NCBI RefSeq assembly: GCF_017302985.1
Contig: NZ_JAFIMU010000009.1
Location: forward strand, 1 to 64,000
Reading direction: 5' to 3'
DNA from: Corallococcus macrosporus
GTDB taxonomy: Bacteria > Myxococcota > Myxococcia > Myxococcales > Myxococcaceae
Length of the DNA stretch: 64,000 nucleotides
The notes under the pieces were generated by a model. It saw only the letters and a program-made list of their open reading frames with translations, had not been told where the DNA came from and made no database searches. Position numbers and translations under genes: made by a program. Below are positions 17,989 to 25,895 of the stretch, one piece after another (within the stretch, counting starts at the first letter, position 1; every line of letters begins with the position of its first letter).

Positions 17989-18825
17989 TTGCCTCTGGGT
18001 GAAGACAGGAAGGTCATCCTGGAGAAGTACGGCCCGTACGTGCGGTCGCTCGCGGCCACCGTGCGCAAGCAGTTCAATGCCCAGCTGGAGCTGGATGAAC
18101 TGCTGGCCTATGGGCAGATCGGCCTCCTGGAAGCCGCGGAGCGCTTCGATCCCAAGGTGGGTGCCAATTTCCTCACCTTTGCCCACTACCGCATCAAGGG
18201 CGCCATCTTCGACGGCCTGAGGAAGATGGGCGTCTTGCGCGGCGCGGACGCCCGCACGGCCTATCAAGGCGAGCGCGCGACGGCGTATCTGGGAAATCTG
18301 GCGGACCGCGAGCAGGGCGCAAGCAACCGCGGGGCGTCATTCGACGATGATATTGGAGACATCTCGGATGCCGTGGCGGGCCTCGCGGCGGTTTTCGCGG
18401 CGGGGGCGGAAGGGGCGGAGGCGGCGGGCTACGTGGATGAATCGCTCCCGGCGGATCAGCGCCTGGAGATGGAGCAGTTGAAGAACCGGGTGCGCTCGGC
18501 CATCGAGAAGCTTCCGGAGAAAGAGCGCAAGCTCCTGCAGGGCTATTACTTCCAGGGACGCACGCTGGAAGAGGCAGGGGCGGAGATCGGGCAGTCAAAG
18601 AGCTGGGCGTCGCGGCTTCACGCGCGCGCCATTGATCGGCTCAAGGAACTCTTGAACGAGGAGGAGGAACTCCCTCCCCCCTCGACGGATGCAAGGAGGG
18701 TGTCACATGGCGGCTCCGATGAGCGGCATCTCCGCGGGACAGGTAGCGCAGCAAAAGCTGCAGGACCAGGGCGCGCAGCAGACGCAGAAGACGGGCGCCT
18801 CGAAGTTCGACGGAGTTCTCGCTGA
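17989..18825 (+). CDS. FliA/WhiG-like (sigma-28 family) RNA polymerase sigma factor
   Basis: A 278-residue sigma factor. Region 2 is at about 10-85 (Y-G-P-Y-V-R-S-L-A, then L-L-A-Y-G-Q-I-G-L-L-E-A-A, then F-A-H-Y-R-I-K-G-A-I-F-D). A variable, acidic middle follows, then region 4 at about 165-220 (K-L-P-E-K-E-R-K-L-L, then helix-turn-helix T-L-E-E-A-G-A-E-I-G-Q-S). No region 1.1. The first possible start is TTG at 17989 (CTG at 17995 in frame). The ORF runs 119 bases into sctI, adding a ~40-residue basic tail. It probably reads the sigma-28-like promoters of this locus (inference). Confidence 0.85.
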   Translation: MPLGEDRKVILEKYGPYVRSLAATVRKQFNAQLELDELLAYGQIGLLEAAERFDPKVGANFLTFAHYRIKGAIFDGLRKMGVLRGADARTAYQGERATAYLGNLADREQGASNRGASFDDDIGDISDAVAGLAAVFAAGAEGAEAAGYVDESLPADQRLEMEQLKNRVRSAIEKLPEKERKLLQGYYFQGRTLEEAGAEIGQSKSWASRLHARAIDRLKELLNEEEELPPPSTDARRVSHGGSDERHLRGTGSAAKAAGPGRAADAEDGRLEVRRSSR

Positions 18826-19267
18826 CAAGGCGCAGGGCGCCGGCCAGGTGGACGCCGCCCAGAACGTGAACAAGGCCCAGGCCGCGCAGGCCACCCAGAA
18901 GGCGGACGCCGTCCGCCAGGTGGAGACCGTCAACAAGGCGGAGAAGGCCAACCTGAACAAGGTGAGCGGCGCGGCCCAGCAGCCCGCCACAGCCAAGGGC
19001 GCGGAGCCCGTGGACGCGAAGGCGGAAGCCTCGAAGACGACCAAGTCGGGCGGCATGGTCTCCGACCTCGTCTCCGGCCTTGAGAAGGGCCAGGTCAGCA
19101 TGGACAAGCTCATCAAGGAGGCCTCCTCCGGCAAGAACATGTCCAACGCGGAGCTGCTCGGTCTCCAGGCGTCCATGTACAAGTACTCGCAGGAGCTGGA
19201 CCTCACCTCGAAGGTCGTCGAGAAGGCCACCAGCGGTCTGAAGGACGTCGTCAAGACGCAGGTCTGA
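18707..19267 (+). CDS. sctI: T3S inner-rod protein (YscI/HrpB family)
   Basis: A 186-residue protein. The first ~110 residues are Ala/Gln/Lys-rich and low complexity. The last ~45 residues carry the inner-rod signature: N-A-E-L-L-G-L-Q, then Y-K-Y-S-Q-E-L-D-L, then S-K-V-V-E-K-A-T-S, ending K-T-Q-V. In injectisomes SctI forms the rod between export gate and needle. The ATG at 18707 has an ideal site (AAGGAGGG at 18693-18700). It overlaps the sigma gene by 119 bases in another frame and ends before a hairpin that separates it from sctJ. Confidence 0.8.
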   Translation: MAAPMSGISAGQVAQQKLQDQGAQQTQKTGASKFDGVLADKAQGAGQVDAAQNVNKAQAAQATQKADAVRQVETVNKAEKANLNKVSGAAQQPATAKGAEPVDAKAEASKTTKSGGMVSDLVSGLEKGQVSMDKLIKEASSGKNMSNAELLGLQASMYKYSQELDLTSKVVEKATSGLKDVVKTQV

Positions 19268-19299
19268 AGTCCCCACCCCGCCGGGCCATGGCGGCATGC

Positions 19300-19348
19300 G
19301 AAGGGCGGTCCCTCCCAGGGTCGGGAGGGGGCGCCCTTCCGCGTTTTG
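19300..19348 (+). terminator. Terminator-like hairpin between sctI and sctJ
   Basis: A long stem in which 19300-19307 (GAAGGGCG) pairs with 19332-19339 and an inner CCCTCCC pairs with GGGAGGG, followed within a few bases by a short T-run (TTTT). It may terminate or attenuate the sigma/sctI transcript before the structural operon starting at sctJ. Confidence 0.6.
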
Positions 19349-19376
19349 CAAGGGCCCTGTTAAGCTACGCGCGCCC

Positions 19377-20198
19377 ATGACTCGCCGAACGCCCGTCTTC
19401 GCCGCCCCGCTCCTCGCCCTGCTGTTCCTCACCGGCTGCTCCATCGAGCTGCAGCACGAGCTGACGGAGGCGGACGCGAATGAAATCTACGTCCTGCTCA
19501 GCAAGAACGGCATCAACGCCAAGAAGGAGAAGGCGGAGGGCGGCAACGAAGTGCGCTTCACCATCGTCGTCCCCAAGGGCGACGCCGCGCAGGCCGCGGA
19601 GCTGCTGAAGCGCAACTCGCTGCCGCGCCCGGTGGAGAAGGGCCTGTCCCACTTCGCCAAGGGCAGCATGGTGCCCACCGCCACGGAGGAGCGCGCCATG
19701 CTCCTCAAGGCCATGGCGGGTGAGGTCTCCAACGCGCTCAACCAGATTGACGGCGTGCTGGAAGCGCGCGCCATCGTGATGGTGCCGGAGAACAACGACC
19801 TGTCGCAGCCGGAGAGCCGGCCCATGCCGTCGGCCTCCGTGTTCATCAAGTACCGCACCGTGGAGGGCGGCAAGCCCCCCGTCACTGCGGACGCGGTGAA
19901 GCAGTTCGTCGCCAGCTCCGTGTCGGAGCTCAAGCCGGAGGCCGTCACCGTGCTGATGACGGAGGCCATGGCCCCCACGGCGGAGACCACGGAGACCAAC
20001 CGCCTGCAGGACGTGCTCGGCGTGCGCATGACGGCCGCCAGCGCGAGCACGTTCAAGATGATCCTCGGCGGCGCGTTCGCGCTCATCCTGGCGATGATGG
20101 GCGTCACCGCGTGGACCTTCATGCGCGGCGGCTCCGGTGGCGGCGCTCCCGCCGCGGCGGCGCGCCCTGCCCGTGCGCGCGGCGGTCGCACCGAGTAG
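19377..20198 (+). CDS. sctJ: T3S inner-membrane ring lipoprotein (YscJ/FliF family)
   Basis: A 273-residue lipoprotein: signal peptide with lipobox L-T-G-C (Cys21), two ring-building motifs (one from about residue 35 with Y-V-L-L-S-K-N-G-I-N-A, the second near 100-200), and a C-terminal membrane helix (about 220-242) followed by a short Ala/Arg tail. SctJ forms the inner ring of the basal body. The ATG at 19377 places the lipobox correctly. It begins the main structural gene run. Confidence 0.92.
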   Translation: MTRRTPVFAAPLLALLFLTGCSIELQHELTEADANEIYVLLSKNGINAKKEKAEGGNEVRFTIVVPKGDAAQAAELLKRNSLPRPVEKGLSHFAKGSMVPTATEERAMLLKAMAGEVSNALNQIDGVLEARAIVMVPENNDLSQPESRPMPSASVFIKYRTVEGGKPPVTADAVKQFVASSVSELKPEAVTVLMTEAMAPTAETTETNRLQDVLGVRMTAASASTFKMILGGAFALILAMMGVTAWTFMRGGSGGGAPAAAARPARARGGRTE

Positions 20199-20311
20199 TC
20201 CTGCACGTCGCTTCCCGCGGCCCTCCTGGGGCGGACCGCGGGACGTGTCCTCCAGGCCGGGGACACGTCTTCTATCTTCAGCGGGCCACCTGGGGGCCCG
20301 CGAGGTGACCG

Positions 20312-22360
20312 TTGGATTCCTTCTTCACCTCGCTCAGCAAGCGCCAGACGATGATGCTGCTCACCGCGGTCACCTTCGGGGGCCAGGAGAGCACGGCGGC
20401 GCTGGAGCACCTGCCGGACGAGGAGAGTGCGCTCTTGCGCCACCGCGCGCAGGAGATCCTCCAGATTCCGCGTGAGAAGCGCCTGCCCGCGGTGGTGCAG
20501 GAGCTCAAGCGCCTGATGAAGGACCGCCGCGGCCAGCTGTGGACCGCGGATCCGGAGCGGCTGGCGGCGCTGCTCCAGCGCGAGCGCGGGGCCCTGGTGG
20601 AGCTCACCCTGCGCGCCCTGCCCGGCAACATGGCGGAGGCCGTGCGCGGCCACCTGCCGCCCTCGCGCGTGAAGCTCACCCGCGAGGTGCGGCCCCAGGT
20701 CCTGGACATCATCCGCTGGAAGCTGGAGGAGGCGCTGGCGCGCGAGGTCGCCGGCCAGTCCGCGGGCTTCAAGTTCGCGGACGTGCTCAACCTCCAGACG
20801 CGCGAGCTGCTCACGGTGAGTGATCGCCTGGGCGCGCGCGTGCTGGGCCCGGCGCTGGCGGGGCTCCCCGAGGAGGAACTGAACGGCCTCATGGAGTCGC
20901 TGCCTCCGGACCTGCTCCAGCTCGCGAGCAAGTCCGTGGCGGCCAATGCGCCGCGCAAGCTCCCGGAAGAGGACGCGCGCGCGCAGATCAACCTGCACGA
21001 GGGCTTCACCCGGCTGGCCGGCGCCATCCGCAGCGCGGGCGTGCAGCGGCTGTCGCGCGCGTGCGTGGCGCAATCCCCGGAGTTCGCCGCGCGCATGCTG
21101 GAGAAGCACCGTGGCGAGTTCGGCCACCTGCTGGCGAAGTGGGTGCGCGAGGAGCGCTCGAGGCCGACGGCCCGGGGCGATGGTGGCCGCACCGACATCG
21201 TCATGGACCTGGAGCGGCTGGCCGTGCGCGGCCTCATCGAGCGGCCCGTCCGCCTGACGGCGCCGCCGCCGCGCCCCTCCGCCGTGCTGCCTCCACCTCC
21301 GGGCGCGCGCAAGCCCGCCCCGGCGGCGGGAGCCCGGCCCCCCACCGCGGCGGCCCCGGCTCCGCGCGAGGGGCAGCGCGCCGCTTCCGCGGATCCGTCG
21401 CGTGCGCCCGCGCTCCGGCCTCCCAGGCCGATGCGGGGAGGCGCCGCGGCCGACGACGCCGCGGGAGATGCCGCGAAGCGCGACTTCATGGCGGAGCGCG
21501 CCGCCCGTCGCGCCGGTGCGGCCTCCAGCCGTGACGGGGGCCCGGGCGCCGCGGCCCCTGGCGGACGTCCTCGCCCGCCGCCGGGAGAGGAGCGGGGCTC
21601 GTCCGTGGGGCCCGCCCCCCGTGCGTCCGCGGCCTCGCCGGAAGGGGACGCGAACGGTTCTCGGATGCGCCGGATGCCGGTGGAGCGCGAGCGCGGCCCC
21701 GCGCCCCGCCCGTCCATGGCGCCGCCGGAAGGAGAGGCGGGAGGCTCGCAGATCCGCCGGATGCCCGTGGATCGCGGCCCCGCGCCCCGCCCGTCCATGG
21801 CGGCGCCGGAAGGGGAGGCGGGAGGCTCGCAGATCCGCCGGATGCCCGTGGAGCGGGGCTCGTCCGTGGGGCCCGCGCCCCGCGCGTCGACCGGGGCCGT
21901 TCCCAGCCGCCGTGATCCAGACGCCCCCCGTCCCTCACGCCCCGCGCGGCCGGATCCGGAAGGCGCCCGCATTGGCCCGCCGCCCTCGCGGCTGGGGGCA
22001 CGCGGTGCGTCACGCCCCCCGGAGCCGGACTCGCCCGAGGGCCGCTCCGTCCGGGTCGAGCGCCCCTCGCGGCCCCCTGCCGACGCGGAGGAGCGCGCTC
22101 CCCGGCGCCCGGAACCCGCCGGGGAGTCCGCCGACGGGGCCCGGGTGCTGCGCTCGCGCACCGGCGCCCGCCCCGCGGTGCGTCCCGAAGGGGGGGATGC
22201 TCCGGAGCGTCCCCCGCGCGTGCTCTCCAGCCAGGCGTCCTCGTCCCGGTCCTCGGAGGGAACCCAGGTGGGCCGCAGGCGCCCCCCTCCCAGCGACCGG
22301 CCGGGCCCGGATGACGCGGGCGGTCCGGGAGGGCGTGGACCGCGCGGCGGAACGCGCTAG
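20312..22360 (+). CDS. SctK/FliG-position T3S protein with long disordered tail
   Basis: A 682-residue protein between sctJ and sctL, the place of SctK or FliG in other systems. The first ~310 residues are helical with FliG-like stretches (A-L-E-H-L-P-D-E-E-S, L-R-A-L-P-G-N-M-A-E-A-V). The remaining ~370 are Pro/Arg/Gly/Ser-rich and probably disordered, with tandem 27-residue repeats. Normal SctK or FliG proteins are 200-340 residues, so the tail is unusual. Start TTG at 20312 follows GAGGTGAC. Assignment to SctK or FliG is positional and tentative. Confidence 0.55.
   Translation: MDSFFTSLSKRQTMMLLTAVTFGGQESTAALEHLPDEESALLRHRAQEILQIPREKRLPAVVQELKRLMKDRRGQLWTADPERLAALLQRERGALVELTLRALPGNMAEAVRGHLPPSRVKLTREVRPQVLDIIRWKLEEALAREVAGQSAGFKFADVLNLQTRELLTVSDRLGARVLGPALAGLPEEELNGLMESLPPDLLQLASKSVAANAPRKLPEEDARAQINLHEGFTRLAGAIRSAGVQRLSRACVAQSPEFAARMLEKHRGEFGHLLAKWVREERSRPTARGDGGRTDIVMDLERLAVRGLIERPVRLTAPPPRPSAVLPPPPGARKPAPAAGARPPTAAAPAPREGQRAASADPSRAPALRPPRPMRGGAAADDAAGDAAKRDFMAERAARRAGAASSRDGGPGAAAPGGRPRPPPGEERGSSVGPAPRASAASPEGDANGSRMRRMPVERERGPAPRPSMAPPEGEAGGSQIRRMPVDRGPAPRPSMAAPEGEAGGSQIRRMPVERGSSVGPAPRASTGAVPSRRDPDAPRPSRPARPDPEGARIGPPPSRLGARGASRPPEPDSPEGRSVRVERPSRPPADAEERAPRRPEPAGESADGARVLRSRTGARPAVRPEGGDAPERPPRVLSSQASSSRSSEGTQVGRRRPPPSDRPGPDDAGGPGGRGPRGGTR
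21692..21853 (+). repeat. Two tandem 81-bp repeats inside the SctK/FliG-position gene
   Basis: The 81-bp unit starting at 21692 recurs at 21773 with few changes. It encodes a 27-residue Pro/Gly/Arg-rich motif beginning R-G-P-A-P-R-P-S-M-A and ending R-R-M-P-V. A degenerate copy precedes it. In-frame repeats like this lengthen or shorten easily. Confidence 0.85.
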
Positions 22361-22384
22361 CATCCGGTCTCCAAGGAGTGGCCC

Positions 22385-23062
22385 ATGGCGATCGGCAAGG
22401 TAATCAAGGGGGACGGGTTGGCGGAGTCGGTGGTCGTCGCCTCGTCCGAGCGACCGGCGCTGCGTCCGCCGCGCGCGGGCGTGATGAACGCCGAGGTCTT
22501 CGAGGCGCGCCAGGGCGCCCAGGGCATCATCGAGGAGGCCCAGCGCGAGCGTGAGCGCATCCTCGCCGAGGCCCAGCGCGAGAAGGAGGAGCTCTTCGCC
22601 AAGGCCAAGGACCTGGGCCGCCAGGAAGGCATCGCCCAGGCCACGGAGCTGCTCCTGCGCGCGAAGATGCAGGCCGGCGAGATGCTCCAGTCCCAGGAGC
22701 AGGACATCATCGCGCTGGCGCTGAAGATGGCGGAGAAAATCCTCGGCCGCGACCTGGAGCGCGAGCCGGAGCTGCTCGTGGACATGTGCGCCGCGGCCAT
22801 CGACAACCTGCGCAACGCGCGCGCCATGGTGCTCCGCGTGCACCCGAAGACGGCCGCGGTGCTGCGCGCCAAGCGCCCGGTGCTGATGGAGCTCATCGGC
22901 CGCACGGTGGACCTGGCCATCAAGGAGGACCCGGAGGTCGCTCCCGTCGGCTGCATCGTGCAGACGGAGTACGGCACCGTGGACGCGCAGCTGCCCACGC
23001 AGCTGGAGATGCTCCAGAACCTCCTGCAGCCGGACACCGCGCGCAAGCCCGGCCCTCCCTGA
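22385..23062 (+). CDS. sctL: T3S stator protein (YscL/FliH family)
   Basis: A 225-residue cytoplasmic protein. A basic N-terminus leads to a long charged helix rich in A-Q-R-E repeats (about 45-85) and then the FliH/HrpE C-terminal domain (about 100-215), with I-A-L-A-L-K-M-A-E-K-I-L and a GCIVQTEYGTVDAQL-like strand pair. SctL links the ATPase to the SctQ cytoplasmic ring and regulates ATPase activity. It is 16 bases before sctN. Confidence 0.92.
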   Translation: MAIGKVIKGDGLAESVVVASSERPALRPPRAGVMNAEVFEARQGAQGIIEEAQRERERILAEAQREKEELFAKAKDLGRQEGIAQATELLLRAKMQAGEMLQSQEQDIIALALKMAEKILGRDLEREPELLVDMCAAAIDNLRNARAMVLRVHPKTAAVLRAKRPVLMELIGRTVDLAIKEDPEVAPVGCIVQTEYGTVDAQLPTQLEMLQNLLQPDTARKPGPP

Positions 23063-23078
23063 GCCTTCCGGATCCGCC

Positions 23079-24392
23079 ATGGCCATCGACCTTTCGCGCT
23101 ACTACGAACTCATCAAGGAAGCGTCCCTCGTCCGGGTGCGCGGCCGCGTCACGGAGCTGACGGGCCTCGTCATCAAGGCGAGCGTGCCCAACGTGCGCAT
23201 CGGCGAGCTGGTGTACGTCAAGAACCGCCAGCGCGGCCTGATGAAGTCGGAGGTCGTGGGCTTCGTGGGCGACGAGGTGATGCTCATGCCCCTGGGCGAG
23301 CTGTACGGCATCGGTCCGGACAGCGAGTGCATCCCCACGGGGCGTCCGCTCACCATCAAGTGCGGCGACGGGCTCCTGGGCCGCGTGCTCAACGGCATCG
23401 GCGAGCCCATGGACGGCATGCCCCTGGAGGGGGAGAACCTGGTCGACTGGCCCGTGGACCGCGACTGCCCGGACCCCTTCACCCGCCAGCGCATCGAGCG
23501 GCCGCTGCCCCTGGGCGTCCGCTGCATCGACGGGCTGCTCACCGTGGGCGAGGGCCAGCGCGTGGGCCTCTTCGCGGGCTCCGGCGTCGGCAAGTCCACG
23601 CTGATGGGCCAGATTGCCCGCAACACGCAAGCGGACCTGAGCGTCGTGGCGCTCATCGGTGAGCGTGGTCGTGAGGTTCGCGAGTTCATCGAGGACGCCA
23701 TGGGCGAGGAGGGCATGAAGCGCGCCGTGCTGGTGTGCGCCACGTCCGACCAGCCCGCCCTCGTGCGTCTGCGCGCCGCGTACGTCGCCACGGCCATCGC
23801 GGAGTACTTCCGTGAGCGCGGCGGCAACGTGCTGTTCATGCTCGACACGGTGACGCGTCTGGCGCGCTCCCAGCGCGACATCGGCCTCGCCATCGGCGAG
23901 CCCCCGGCGCGTCAGGGCTACCCGCCGAGCGTCTTCTCCATGCTGCCGCGCATCCTGGAGCGCACGGGCAACTCGGCGAAGGGCAAGTGCACCGCCATCT
24001 ACACCTGCCTCGTGGCCGGCGGTGACATGGAAGACCCCATCGCCGACGAGGTCCGAGGTATTCTCGACGGCCACTTCATCCTCAACCGTGAGCTGGGCGC
24101 GCGAAACCAGTGGCCCGCCATGGACGTGCTCCAGAGCCTCAGCCGTGTGATGAGCGGCATCGTCACCAAGGAGCACAAGAAGGCCGCGGGCAAGCTGCGT
24201 GAGACGCTCGCCACCTACGAGAAGCAGCGCGACCTCATCCTGCTGGGCGCCTACCAGGCCGGCGCGGACCCCCGGACCGACTACGCCATCGAGAAGTACG
24301 ACGCCATCATCGACTTCCTCAAGCAGGACACCCACTCCAACTCTCCCTACGAGGAGACCGTGGAGCAGCTCATCAACCTGTTCGCCGACTGA
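23079..24392 (+). CDS. sctN: T3S ATPase (YscN/FliI family)
   Basis: A 437-residue hexameric ATPase that unfolds and delivers substrates to the export gate. The Walker A motif is G-S-G-V-G-K172-S-T. The glutamate/arginine element V-A-L-I-G-E-R-G-R-E-V-R-E-F follows. The Walker B strand is L-F-M-L-D-T-V-T-R. The C-terminal chaperone-binding region is complete and length is normal. By far the clearest member of the locus. Confidence 0.97.
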   Translation: MAIDLSRYYELIKEASLVRVRGRVTELTGLVIKASVPNVRIGELVYVKNRQRGLMKSEVVGFVGDEVMLMPLGELYGIGPDSECIPTGRPLTIKCGDGLLGRVLNGIGEPMDGMPLEGENLVDWPVDRDCPDPFTRQRIERPLPLGVRCIDGLLTVGEGQRVGLFAGSGVGKSTLMGQIARNTQADLSVVALIGERGREVREFIEDAMGEEGMKRAVLVCATSDQPALVRLRAAYVATAIAEYFRERGGNVLFMLDTVTRLARSQRDIGLAIGEPPARQGYPPSVFSMLPRILERTGNSAKGKCTAIYTCLVAGGDMEDPIADEVRGILDGHFILNRELGARNQWPAMDVLQSLSRVMSGIVTKEHKKAAGKLRETLATYEKQRDLILLGAYQAGADPRTDYAIEKYDAIIDFLKQDTHSNSPYEETVEQLINLFAD

Positions 24393-24452
24393 CCCGGGCC
24401 GCCCCCCGGCACACATACGGACCGGACGGTTTTTGGGTAGGATGCCCCCACC

Positions 24453-24941
24453 ATGCCCCCGTACCGGTTGCAGTCGTTGCTGGACATGCGTGAGAAGGCG
24501 AAGGAGGAGGCCGAGCAGGCTTTCTCCGACGCCGTCAAGGCGCTGGCGAAGGAAGAGCAGGAACAGCAGCGCCTGGAGGCGGAGCTGGAGCGCCGCCGCA
24601 AGGAGCGCAAGGCCAAGGTCGCCGAGTACTTCCAGCAGATCATGGCCAAGGGCGCCGGCATCAACGGCATGAACATGATGGGCCGCTTCGAGGAGCGTCT
24701 GAAGGACGACGAAGCCCAGGTCGCCCTCCAGATCGAGCACCAGAAGGAGGTCGTCCGGACGGCCGGCCGCCTGGTGGAGCAGCGCCGCATGCTGATGGCC
24801 GAGGCCGCCAAGGAGCTCAAGGCCATCGAGAAGAACAAGGAGAAGTTCGTCAAGCAGGTCAAGAAGGAACGCCAGGACCGGGAGGAGCTGCAGCAGGAGG
24901 AGATCGGCAGCGCCTTGTTCCTGGCCCGCCAGCGCAAGTAA
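24453..24941 (+). CDS. sctO: T3S central stalk protein (YscO/FliJ family)
   Basis: A 162-residue, almost entirely coiled-coil protein. The N-terminal Y-R-L-Q-S-L-L-D-M-R-E-K-A-K-E-E-A is typical of FliJ. SctO sits in the ATPase hexamer and contacts SctV. A TAGGAT hexamer at 24438-24443, only 9 bases before the ATG, might act as a -10 of a nearly leaderless internal transcript. Position directly after sctN supports the call. Confidence 0.85.
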   Translation: MPPYRLQSLLDMREKAKEEAEQAFSDAVKALAKEEQEQQRLEAELERRRKERKAKVAEYFQQIMAKGAGINGMNMMGRFEERLKDDEAQVALQIEHQKEVVRTAGRLVEQRRMLMAEAAKELKAIEKNKEKFVKQVKKERQDREELQQEEIGSALFLARQRK

Positions 24942-24977
24942 CCTCCCGCCGCCTTCCGTTGAGCCTGGAGAGACGCC

Positions 24978-25895
24978 ATGAGCCGAGTTGATGACGATCG
25001 CGATGCCGCGCGCTTGGCGGAGCGGATGATCCAGGAGCGCAAGCTCGCGGAGGCGAAGACCCAGAAGCGCCTGCAGGGCGACTCCGTCTTCTCCAAGCTG
25101 GTCCAGCAGGGCCAGGCCGAGCAGGCCCAGCCCAAGCAGCTGCAGGAGCAGAAGCAGCCCCTGGGCAAGCAGGTGCTGGCGCGCCTCGCGCAGCAGGGAC
25201 AGGGCAAGACCTTCGACGAGAAGCTGGCCCAGAAGGAGACCGCCACCCCCTTCGCCAAGCCCGGTGAGTCCACCCAGGGCGCCCAGCAGTCCCAGCGCAA
25301 CACCGAGACGCAGCAGATGTCCCGGGGCGGCGAGGCCCGCAAGTCCGAGGTCGTGGAGGAGAAGCGCTCCACGGACGTGCGCGAGAGCGACATGTCCAAG
25401 GCCGAGGGACAGGCCGGCCGGCTGAGCCAGGAGAAGGGCGAGCTGAAGATCGACGTCAACGCCGGTGGCGGCAAGGGCGCGGGCGGCGGGGCCGGCAAGG
25501 AGAAGGACGACAAGGGCGGGCAGATGGCCGCCGCGGCGGGCTTCCGCTTCAACCCCGCGCTGATGGCGCCGGTGCCCGTGGCCAAGCCCAAGGACACCGC
25601 GGGCTCCGAGCGGCTGCGCGCCATGGCGAACGAGATCGCCCAGAAGATCGTCGAGCGCGTGCGCGTGGGCACCAACGCCGCGGGCAACGCGGAGTTCCAG
25701 ATCGACCTGCGCGGTGACGTGCTCAACGGCCTGTCCATCAAGGTCAGCGCGAAGAACGGGAAGATCTCCGCCGTCTTCAGCGGCAACGACCGCGACACGC
25801 TGAAGATGCTCGAAGAGCAGAGCGAAGGCCTGCGCAGCGCCCTGGGTGGCCGGGGGCTGGCGCTTGAAAATCTGAGGTTCGAGGCGAAGACATGA
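24978..25895 (+). CDS. sctP: T3S needle-length/substrate-switch protein (YscP/FliK-like)
   Basis: A 305-residue protein. The first ~200 residues are Gln/Lys/Glu/Gly-rich and low complexity, with many K-L-A-Q, Q-Q-G-Q and Q-K-E type pieces. The C-terminal ~90 residues have the T3S4/FliK pattern: I-D-L-R-G-D-V-L-N-G-L-S-I-K-V, then I-S-A-V-F-S-G, then L-R-S-A-L-G-G-R-G-L-A-L-E. Such proteins act as molecular rulers and, by touching SctU, switch the system from early to late substrates. A ruler implies that something needle- or hook-like is measured. The last 4 bases overlap sctQ (ATGA). Confidence 0.78.
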   Translation: MSRVDDDRDAARLAERMIQERKLAEAKTQKRLQGDSVFSKLVQQGQAEQAQPKQLQEQKQPLGKQVLARLAQQGQGKTFDEKLAQKETATPFAKPGESTQGAQQSQRNTETQQMSRGGEARKSEVVEEKRSTDVRESDMSKAEGQAGRLSQEKGELKIDVNAGGGKGAGGGAGKEKDDKGGQMAAAAGFRFNPALMAPVPVAKPKDTAGSERLRAMANEIAQKIVERVRVGTNAAGNAEFQIDLRGDVLNGLSIKVSAKNGKISAVFSGNDRDTLKMLEEQSEGLRSALGGRGLALENLRFEAKT

